NCBI GenBank assembly: GCA_025934545.1
Contig: JAICXV010000092.1
Coordinates: 1-7,567 of the forward strand
DNA length: 7,567 bases
Direction of reading: 5' to 3'
From: Verrucomicrobiia bacterium
GTDB taxonomy: Bacteria > Verrucomicrobiota > Verrucomicrobiia > Limisphaerales > Palsa-1400
Part shown: positions 1 to 5,618 of the stretch, piece after piece
How positions within the stretch are numbered: the stretch's first letter is position 1
How the letters are laid out: every line of letters starts with the position of its first letter
Position numbers and translations under genes: made by a program
Notes under the pieces: model-generated
Seen by the model: only the letters and a program-made list of their open reading frames with translations
Database searches by the model: none
Told to the model about the DNA's origin: nothing

Positions 1-1030
1 GGAACTCGGCGAGTTCCTGATCGAACTTCGGCTGGAGACCGGTTTCGAGTTTTTGCAGGAATTCTTCGGCGGTCTTGGCATTTTTAACCATCTTGGTTTC
101 GGTCTCGAAATCGGCATAGGTTTTGTAACCGAGTTTGTGGGCGATGTTGTCGCGCAGGACGAGGATTTCCTGGAGAAGCGGGACGTTTTCTTTGCGGGCG
201 AGATTGTCGCGCGCGACCTGAAAATTGAGGCGTGTGGCTTCGACTTTGCAGTTGTCGAGCACGGTCGTGTAATGCCAGGTGATGTTGGCCATGACGGCGT
301 AGGTTCCGTTGCTCTGGTTAACGCCAGGTGAGTTGAGAAAATCGTCCGGCACGCCATCGAGTTCAGCTTTGGTGAAGGTCAGCTTTTTCTTGGCCTTCGT
401 GACGTTGCTCTCGAAATCCGTGGTCAAGGCCGAGAGCTTTTTGCGCAGGGCCTCGACTTCGTCGCGTTGCGGTTTCGGTAAATCCAGGCCAGCGCGGCGA
501 TAGTCGCGCATGGTTTCTTTGAGCAACTTGTTGTCTTCGCTTTTTAATTTCGGATGCGTATCGGCGTAGGCTTTGACGGCTTTATAAACATCTTCGCGAT
601 AATCGAGACCGACCATCCACTCTTCGAGAATCTTAATTTGATCGGTGGCCGCATCGCGCACGGCGGCATCGGTGCTGGTTTCTTTGATGAGCGAAAGGCG
701 ATTGGCGGCCGTGCCAATCTGGTAACCGATATCGTCGAGGGCGCGGACCGTGTTATCAAAATTAACCTGCTCAGGACTGAGCTTGCCAAGTTTGTCGTAG
801 GCGGCGTTGGCGTTGGCCATGACTTCTTTGACCGTGGCGGCGACCTGATTACTGCTGGTCTCAAACTTCGGCACGCTGATGATGGAGTGAAACTTTTTCG
901 CAGCGGCTTCGTAATCGGCGAGAGTTGCGCCGGTGTCGGGGATGCCGGATTCGGCGGCGAAGAGACTGAGCGTAAAAGTGAAAACGAAGGCGAGCGCGAG
1001 ACTGTGATACAGCACGTGACGTAATCTCAT
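1..1030 (-). CDS. Secreted M3-family metallopeptidase, thimet oligopeptidase-like (N-terminal 343 residues; 3' end outside window)
   Basis: The minus-strand frame from ATG at 1030 stays open to the window edge, giving 343 residues. Residues 1-26 look like a Sec signal peptide: basic MRLRH, a hydrophobic run to about residue 24, then LFAAES with cleavage near Ala25/26 and no lipobox Cys. The mature protein is therefore probably periplasmic. Residues 190-343 match the thimet oligopeptidase/neurolysin branch of family M3: RKKLSALTTDFESNV (196-210), FTKAELDGVPDDFL (219-232), and LRDNIAHKLGYKTYADF (292-308), which parallels the family's LGY..-ADF helix. M3 enzymes are zinc endopeptidases that trim short peptides. 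The HEXXH site lies further C-terminal and outside the window, so activity cannot be judged. No clear Shine-Dalgarno precedes the start; the signal peptide beginning right at this Met supports the choice. Family-level call is firm, exact substrate unknown. Confidence 0.85.
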   Translation of the reverse strand, partial: MRLRHVLYHSLALAFVFTFTLSLFAAESGIPDTGATLADYEAAAKKFHSIISVPKFETSSNQVAATVKEVMANANAAYDKLGKLSPEQVNFDNTVRALDDIGYQIGTAANRLSLIKETSTDAAVRDAATDQIKILEEWMVGLDYREDVYKAVKAYADTHPKLKSEDNKLLKETMRDYRRAGLDLPKPQRDEVEALRKKLSALTTDFESNVTKAKKKLTFTKAELDGVPDDFLNSPGVNQSNGTYAVMANITWHYTTVLDNCKVEATRLNFQVARDNLARKENVPLLQEILVLRDNIAHKLGYKTYADFETETKMVKNAKTAEEFLQKLETGLQPKFDQELAEF

Positions 1031-1080
1031 AGGTGAAAGGATTAAGCTAAAACCCTGTTTGCGCAAGTAGCTGAACGACC

Positions 1081-1108
1081 AACACTAAGAGCAAATGAAC
1101 TCAGTGTT
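1081..1108 (-). terminator. Possible hairpin downstream of murJ (weak terminator candidate)
   Basis: AACACT at 1081-1086 pairs with AGTGTT at 1103-1108, and GAG (1089-1091) pairs with CTC (1100-1102) inside it, leaving a 2-nt bulge and an 8-nt loop. It lies about 60 nt beyond the murJ stop and before the peptidase gene. No T-run follows on the minus strand, so it is not a classical intrinsic terminator; it could be an RNA 3'-end stabiliser or chance. Confidence 0.2.
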
Positions 1109-1169
1109 ATCGGAGGGTTCCTTACGGCGTGGGTGAAATCCGTCGTCGAACAAACTGTCAGTTCTTGCC

Positions 1170-2735
1170 TTAGCGTCGCCGCAGGAGGGCTACAATGTCG
1201 TGCGCTGACGGGACCCGCAGGAGCAATGCGCCTGCGAAGTAAGCGACGGCGGCCAGCGTCATCGGGATAAAAACTTCTCCCAGTTTCAAATAGAGATTGG
1301 CGTGACCGTAATGATTGAGCCAGTAGTTGCGCGCGAACCAGACGATGACGGCGGCTAAAGCAGCGCAGACTATTACTTTTGGGATGGTTTTAAAAAATTC
1401 GGTGAGTTCCAAGGTCTTCATTTTTTTACCAAGGAAAGTGCCGAGCAACGCGACATTGCAGGTTGAGCTAAGCGTATTGGCCAGGCCGAGGGCACCGGAG
1501 CCGAGTTTGTATTGGAATAGGAAAAGCGCGGCGAAAATCAAGTTAACAACAAGACAGAAGATGCTGATACGCATCGGAGTCGTGATGTCATTCAAGGCGT
1601 AAAAGGCGCGGGCGAGAATGTTGACGCAGGAGAAATTGACCAGGCCAGGCACAAGGCACATGACGGCAAAGCTGACATTGACGGTCGAATGTGGGCCGAA
1701 TTTGCCGCGTTCAAAGAGCAATCGGACGATTGGCTCGGCCATGATGAACAGCAGAATCGACGCGAGCAGGTTGACGAAGAAAACGTGAGCAAGCCCTTGA
1801 CGAAGCATCGAGCGGAAACCGGTATAGTTTTTTTCCACAGCGAGTCCGGACAGCGTTGGAAGGAGAAACGTCGCGAGGGAAATTCCAAAAACGCCTTGCG
1901 GCACTTCCATCAGGCGAGTCGCATAGTTGAACTCGGAATTGATCGATCTATTCACGCCGAAAGCAAGACCTTGCGTCAGGGCCACATTGATTTGAAACGC
2001 GGCAACACCGATCGACGCCGGAATCATTTTCATGACGACTTCGCGGACGGTCGGGTCGCGCCAGGGCGAAACCCATTTGTAGCGATAGCCTTCACCCCAC
2101 AAACTCGGGAGTTGAAAGCAGGCTTGGGCAATGCCGGCGGCGAGTACTCCTAATGCCACGCCATAAATTTGGGTGTGTAACTTGTCGCCAAAGATCAGGC
2201 TTTTCTTCGCGATAAACACCGACGCGATCATGACAATGTTCAAGCTGGCTGCGCCGAGTGTTGGAATGAAGAAGTGGCCGCGGGCGTTGAGGATCCCCAT
2301 CATGACGGCCGCCACGCAGGCGAAGATCATGTAGGGAAACATGAGCCGCAACAGGCTCATCATGAGTTGGGTGTCGGCATCGAAATGGGAGCCGAAAAAT
2401 GCCAGGATGAGTGTGACGACGACGATGGCCGCACCACAAATGATCGCGGACGCTATAACTAGCCCGGAGATGACGGCGTTGGAAGCACGCCACATCTCGA
2501 TTTCGCCTTCATTTTTTTCTTTGGCTTTGAAAATGGGAATGAACGCGGCGCTCAACACTCCTTCGCCCAGCAGACGACGAAACAAATTCGGGATGGTGAA
2601 CGCGTATTGAAAAGCGCTGGCTACGGCAGTCGTGCCCATGAAGGCGGCATAGACTTGTTCACGGATAAGGCCGAGGAGGCGACTGGTCAAAGTAGCTGCA
2701 CCCATGGCTCCCGACGATTTCAACATCTGCGACAT
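1170..2735 (-). CDS. murJ: Lipid II flippase MurJ (MviN)
   Basis: MurJ moves undecaprenyl-linked lipid II across the inner membrane for peptidoglycan synthesis (MOP exporter superfamily). The 521 residues match the usual length, and hydrophobic segments along the whole protein fit about 14 membrane helices. Family signatures: SRLLGLIRE (18-26), IPNLFRRLLGEGVLSAAFIPIF (48-69, read in parts), and YATRLMEVPQGVFGISLATF (271-290) followed by LLPTLS. The Arg residues essential in E. coli MurJ (R18, R24, R52, R270) correspond to R19, R25, R53 and R274, all present. E. coli D39 aligns without gaps to Ser40, a non-conservative change. The start may be Met1 (2735) or Met4 (2726): a GAGG lies directly before Met1, which gives a 9-nt spacing to Met4, and many homologues begin with a residue pattern like LKS near the N-terminus. 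It sits 66 bp downstream of bioF and may be partly co-transcribed with it. Confidence 0.96.
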   Translation of the reverse strand: MSQMLKSSGAMGAATLTSRLLGLIREQVYAAFMGTTAVASAFQYAFTIPNLFRRLLGEGVLSAAFIPIFKAKEKNEGEIEMWRASNAVISGLVIASAIICGAAIVVVTLILAFFGSHFDADTQLMMSLLRLMFPYMIFACVAAVMMGILNARGHFFIPTLGAASLNIVMIASVFIAKKSLIFGDKLHTQIYGVALGVLAAGIAQACFQLPSLWGEGYRYKWVSPWRDPTVREVVMKMIPASIGVAAFQINVALTQGLAFGVNRSINSEFNYATRLMEVPQGVFGISLATFLLPTLSGLAVEKNYTGFRSMLRQGLAHVFFVNLLASILLFIMAEPIVRLLFERGKFGPHSTVNVSFAVMCLVPGLVNFSCVNILARAFYALNDITTPMRISIFCLVVNLIFAALFLFQYKLGSGALGLANTLSSTCNVALLGTFLGKKMKTLELTEFFKTIPKVIVCAALAAVIVWFARNYWLNHYGHANLYLKLGEVFIPMTLAAVAYFAGALLLRVPSAHDIVALLRRR

Positions 2736-2783
2736 CCTCGCGGAGGAAGATACGGAGGCGAGCGAAAAGGGAAAGACGAAAGT

Positions 2784-2801
2784 CGCGCTTCAGCTAGCGC
2801 G
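2784..2801 (-). terminator. GC-rich hairpin immediately after bioF stop
   Basis: CGCGCT (2784-2789) and AGCGCG (2796-2801) form a perfect 6-bp stem with a 6-nt loop. On the minus strand the stem starts right after the bioF TGA (2804-2802) and is followed by a modestly T-rich stretch, ACTTTCGTCTTT. This resembles a weak intrinsic terminator or attenuator that would lower read-through from bioF into murJ. The interrupted T-run keeps confidence modest. Confidence 0.4.
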
Positions 2802-4031
2802 TCACCAGAGGCACTTGTTCAGTGTGTCGATCAACTTCGTCACGTCGTCGGCGCTGTGAGCGGCGCTCAGCGTGTTGCGCAGACGGGCTTGGCCCCGCGC
2901 GACCGTCGGATAGCGGACGGCCGGGACAAAGATGCCCTGGATGCGAAGGCGATGCGCGACTTCCATAGCCTTGGCTTCGTCACCAATCATCACGGGAAGA
3001 ATTGGGCCGCGAGTGGTGAGAGGCATGCCCATGGCCTGGTGTTTTTTTTGCGCTTCGCAAAATTGGTCGATGCGTTGCCACAAAGTTTTGCGCAGGGTGA
3101 TGCCGCGTTCGCTTTGGAGAATGTCTAATGCGGCGCTGGCCGCCGCAGCAGCAGCGGGAACCGGCGCGGTCGAAAAGACGAAGCTGCGCGCGCGATTGAT
3201 CAGGTAGTCGATGAGCACGTGCGAACCGCAAATATATCCGCCAGCGGAACCGAGCGCTTTGCCAAGCGTGCCCATTTGAATTTCGATTTTGTCGGCGACA
3301 GCATATTCCTCCGCCAGACCTCGACCCGTGGCGCCGAAAACGCCGGTGCCGTGAGCTTCGTCGACCATCAACCAGGCGCCAAAACTGTCTTTGAGCGTGA
3401 CCAATTCGCGCAACGGCGTGCGATCGCCGTCCATCGAAAAAATACTTTCCGTAACGATCAACGTGCGCGGTTCGCGTTCGGCGGTTGTTTCGGAAGGTTC
3501 TTTGTGACGTTTGTCGGCCCATGCCAGAATTTTAGCGAGGCCATCGAAGTCGTTGTGACCGAAAACACGGAGTTTCGCGCCGGACAACCGGACCGCGTCG
3601 ACGATGGATGCGTGAACGAGTTTGTCGACCGCGACGACGTCATTGTTGTTAACCAATGCGCAAATTGTTCCGAGCGCGGCGGCGTAGCCGGATGAAAAGG
3701 CAAGGGCCGCTTCGGTTTTTTTGAACGTCGCGAGTTTTTGCTCGAGAACGTGATGAGGAGTGAGCGAGCCGGCAATTAATCGGGCCGAGCCTGAGCCCGC
3801 GCCGAATTTTTCGGTGGCCTCGACGGCCGCTTTTTTTAGCGCGGGATCGTTGGCCAGGCCGAGGTAATCGTTGGACGAAAAGTTAAGGCAAGGCTGGCCG
3901 TCGATCTGGACGGTGCGGCCTTGCGGCGAATCGATTTGGAGCAGTTGACGATAGAGATTTTGGCTGCGCAATGTCTCAATCCGCCGGGTTAACTCCTCGT
4001 TGAAAGCGTTCACTGGCAATAGGAATGACAT
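2802..4031 (-). CDS. bioF: 8-amino-7-oxononanoate synthase (BioF), PLP-dependent
   Basis: BioF condenses pimeloyl-thioester with L-alanine, releasing CO2, to make 8-amino-7-oxononanoate, the first committed intermediate of the biotin ring pathway; the enzyme is cytosolic. The 409 residues show the alpha-oxoamine synthase fold type I signatures in order: SSNDYLGLA (52-60), GAGSGSARLIAGSLTPHH (77-94), FSSGYAA (112-118), VHASIVDAVRLSGA with the ring-stacking His140, SMDGD (199-203), VDEAHGTGVFG with Asp224 and His227, GTLGKALGSAGGY with the Schiff-base Lys258, FSTAPVP (286-292), and YPTVARGQARLRNTLSAAH (374-392). The last block and the SAGG after the Lys favour BioF over glycine C-acetyltransferase (Kbl), the closest alternative. 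A charged insertion at about 174-190 explains most of the extra length over the E. coli enzyme (384). No Shine-Dalgarno is visible before the ATG. No other biotin gene is in the window; murJ follows. Confidence 0.92.
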   Translation of the reverse strand: MSFLLPVNAFNEELTRRIETLRSQNLYRQLLQIDSPQGRTVQIDGQPCLNFSSNDYLGLANDPALKKAAVEATEKFGAGSGSARLIAGSLTPHHVLEQKLATFKKTEAALAFSSGYAAALGTICALVNNNDVVAVDKLVHASIVDAVRLSGAKLRVFGHNDFDGLAKILAWADKRHKEPSETTAEREPRTLIVTESIFSMDGDRTPLRELVTLKDSFGAWLMVDEAHGTGVFGATGRGLAEEYAVADKIEIQMGTLGKALGSAGGYICGSHVLIDYLINRARSFVFSTAPVPAAAAAASAALDILQSERGITLRKTLWQRIDQFCEAQKKHQAMGMPLTTRGPILPVMIGDEAKAMEVAHRLRIQGIFVPAVRYPTVARGQARLRNTLSAAHSADDVTKLIDTLNKCLW

Positions 4032-4159
4032 GTCGGCGCGAAGCCGTCCAGCGTGGAGTGTAGTGCACGAAATTTCTAAACAACGGACCGCCGACGATAG
4101 ACCGCCGGTTGGTGAGGATTGCGATTGACGAAACGCCCGTGCGACGCGTTTATGTTGGT
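4032..4159. promoter_or_regulatory. Divergent promoter region between bioF and the amidotransferase gene
   Basis: The 128-bp gap must drive both genes. For the plus strand, TTGACG (4125-4130) is a good -35-like box, with TTTATG/TATGTT (4149-4156) 18-20 bp further on as a poor -10. A start from there would give a very short or absent leader, consistent with no Shine-Dalgarno before 4160. For bioF on the minus strand, TTGTTT (4083-4078) and TACACT (4062-4057) have only a 15-bp spacer. These are pattern matches to the sigma-70 consensus and are weak. Confidence 0.3.
4086..4107. repeat. 8-bp direct repeat in the divergent promoter region
   Basis: GACCGCCG occurs at 4086-4093 and again at 4100-4107, a 14-bp period, between the likely -35 boxes of the two divergent genes. 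Such a pair could be a binding site for a regulator of either gene. Chance is a real alternative in a GC-rich stretch of this length. Confidence 0.3.
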
Positions 4160-4846
4160 ATGTGCAGAATGGTTGCAGTTATCTCGCAGAAGCCGGTGGC
4201 GTGCGGGCGATTTCTCGATGAGTTGTCGAAGCAGTCTTGCGGTGGCGTGGAATCGCCACACGGCGATGGATTTGGCGCGGCGATTTTTACGAAAGGACAT
4301 TGGTTTCATGTGCGCGAGCAATGCCCGGTTTGGGACGCGGCGCGAAGCGCCTTGAATTCGATTGAAGGAACCGTTTTGCTATTGCATTCGCGCAAGGCTT
4401 CCGATCCCACCAGTATTAACCTTACAAAGCTCCATCCGTTCTGCTGGCCCGGAAAAGGCCAAGGCATCATGTTTTGCCAAAATGGGACGATTCGAAAGCA
4501 TGAGCGACTGAAGACTTCGCTTGGGCCAAACGCGATTGATACGGAAAAGTATTTCGACATCGTCATTCGCCACTACAAACATCGGCCCGACCTCGGCGAT
4601 GCGATATTGGCGTCCGCGGCGGAAATCCAGGGAGTCAACGCCGACCCGACATCGCTCAATTGTTGTATTTCCGATGGGCGCGAACTCGTTTGTTACAGAG
4701 GCAAAATTTTGCCGGAAAACGCGGGATACCACACATTGTTCGTTCACGAAGAGCCAGGCATGGCGGTGGTGAGCACGGAAATTTTCTCGGGATCCAAACC
4801 AAAAGATTGGACGCCGCTCGACGGAATATTCCGCAAGAAGTTTTAG
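4160..4846 (+). CDS. Stand-alone class II glutamine amidotransferase (YafJ/EgtC-like)
   Basis: Class II (Ntn-type) amidotransferase domains hydrolyse glutamine and deliver ammonia, using an N-terminal Cys exposed after Met removal. The start is placed at ATG 4160 because the next codon is Cys (TGC), giving MCRMVAVIS; an upstream TTG at 4109 would bury that Cys. The 228 residues show Cys2, HGDGFGAA (34-41, the H-x-D-G-[WF]-G motif), HSRKAS (76-81, substrate-binding Arg78), a following Asn and HPF (92-94), QNGTI (107-111, oxyanion-hole Asn108 and Gly109), and near the C-terminus VVSTEIF (203-209). Only the amidotransferase domain is present, with no synthase domain and no synthase gene adjacent, so the ammonia acceptor is unknown; a hydrolase acting on gamma-glutamyl compounds, as in EgtC, is possible. 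Divergent from bioF; its stop lies 7 bp from that of the converging response regulator. No Shine-Dalgarno seen. Confidence 0.87.
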   Translation: MCRMVAVISQKPVACGRFLDELSKQSCGGVESPHGDGFGAAIFTKGHWFHVREQCPVWDAARSALNSIEGTVLLLHSRKASDPTSINLTKLHPFCWPGKGQGIMFCQNGTIRKHERLKTSLGPNAIDTEKYFDIVIRHYKHRPDLGDAILASAAEIQGVNADPTSLNCCISDGRELVCYRGKILPENAGYHTLFVHEEPGMAVVSTEIFSGSKPKDWTPLDGIFRKKF

Positions 4847-4853
4847 CTCGTCG

Positions 4854-5567
4854 CTAATCCTGCTTCATTTGAATCGCGCGGTGGACCAGTTCGCTCGCAC
4901 TGCTGAGATTCAGTTTCTCTTTGATGTGCGCGCGATGGGACTCGACGGTTTTGACGCTCAGATGCAGTTGCTCCGCAATCTGGCGCGTTCCCCTGCCCTC
5001 GCCGATCAAGCCGAACACTTCCAACTCGCGATCACTCAATCTTTCGATCAACGAACCGCCATCGGCCGTTCTGCCGCCGCCGACGAGCTGATGCATGAAC
5101 TTCGAACTCATGCGTTCACTCAGGTAGATTCCGCCGCTCAGAACTTTGCGCATGGCAACCAGGACTTTTTCGGTCGCTTCCTGTTTCATCACGTACCCGG
5201 CAGCGCCGGCGCGCAGCACACGCTCGGCGTAGAGCGCCTCGTCGTACATCGAGAGAACGAGCATGAGGAGTTTTGGATAGGCGGCTTTGATGCTCTTAAT
5301 CAGCTCCAGGCCGCTACTGCCTTTAAGTGACAAATCGATAACGGCAATGTCGGGTTTGAGCCGCTCGATTGCGCCAAAGGCGTGACCGGCATCTTCAAAT
5401 TCGCCGCAAACAAACAACTCTGTGTCCTGGGAAATGAGCTGGACCAGTCCGCTACGCATGATCGGATGATCTTCAACAATGAGAACACGGCGAACATCTT
5501 TGCGAGCTGCTGCCCCCCTGGGGTTGTTGGTTGCGCCATCTTTCGAACGCGAGATTTTATTTTTCAT
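4854..5567 (-). CDS. NarL/FixJ-family response regulator (REC + LuxR-type HTH)
   Basis: A cytoplasmic DNA-binding response regulator of 237 residues. The receiver spans about 26-145: acidic pocket Glu32-Asp33 (VEDH), phospho-acceptor Asp78 (VIDLS), switch Ser106 (VLSMYD) and conserved Lys128 (YVMKQE), so it should be phosphorylatable. A linker (150-175) leads to a LuxR-type helix-turn-helix: LSDRELEVFGLIGEG (177-191), RQIAEQLHLSVKTVESHRAHI (195-215, read in parts), KEKLNL (216-221). The first 25 residues are an unusual basic, polar extension ahead of the receiver; no later start codon would remove it without damaging the receiver. It follows the sensor kinase gene after 51 bp in the same direction, so they are presumably one operon and a cognate pair. 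Target genes cannot be read from the sequence. No Shine-Dalgarno precedes the ATG, but an overlapping mini-ORF does. Confidence 0.95.
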   Translation of the reverse strand: MKNKISRSKDGATNNPRGAAARKDVRRVLIVEDHPIMRSGLVQLISQDTELFVCGEFEDAGHAFGAIERLKPDIAVIDLSLKGSSGLELIKSIKAAYPKLLMLVLSMYDEALYAERVLRAGAAGYVMKQEATEKVLVAMRKVLSGGIYLSERMSSKFMHQLVGGGRTADGGSLIERLSDRELEVFGLIGEGRGTRQIAEQLHLSVKTVESHRAHIKEKLNLSSASELVHRAIQMKQD

Positions 5568-5598
5568 AGCAATCGTTTTCCATGCTGCCTTTTTCCAA

Positions 5599-5613
5599 CG
5601 CCCGTTTCGGGCG
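5599..5613 (-). other. Perfect hairpin in the kinase-regulator intergenic gap
   Basis: CGCCCG (5599-5604) and CGGGCG (5608-5613) are perfectly complementary with a 3-nt loop, 6 nt beyond the kinase stop and about 32 nt before the regulator start. No T-run follows on the minus strand, so it is not a classical terminator. It could set the expression ratio of kinase to regulator by RNA processing, or protect the 3' end of the kinase message. Confidence 0.4.
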
Positions 5614-5618
5614 CACGA

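Noticed and set aside
554..1024. Plus-strand open frame of 156 codons, and another at 53-331
   Set aside because: They lie antisense to the M3 peptidase, whose minus-strand frame gives a signal peptide and clear family motifs. Their own translations show no recognisable domain.
2607..3128. Plus-strand open frame of 173 codons
   Set aside because: It runs across the murJ 5' end, the intergenic gap and the bioF 3' end on the opposite strand, and its product resembles no family.
2980..3522. Minus-strand open frame of 180 codons
   Set aside because: It is an alternate frame of bioF with an Arg-rich composition typical of a GC-rich shadow frame.
4109..4159. TTG 4109 as start of the amidotransferase
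   Set aside because: It would place 17 residues before the catalytic Cys, which must follow the initiator Met.
4822..4833. 12-bp palindrome CGGAATATTCCG at the end of the amidotransferase gene, considered as a terminator
   Set aside because: Only a 4-bp stem can form with a loop, no direct T-run follows on either strand, and it is explained by coding sequence.
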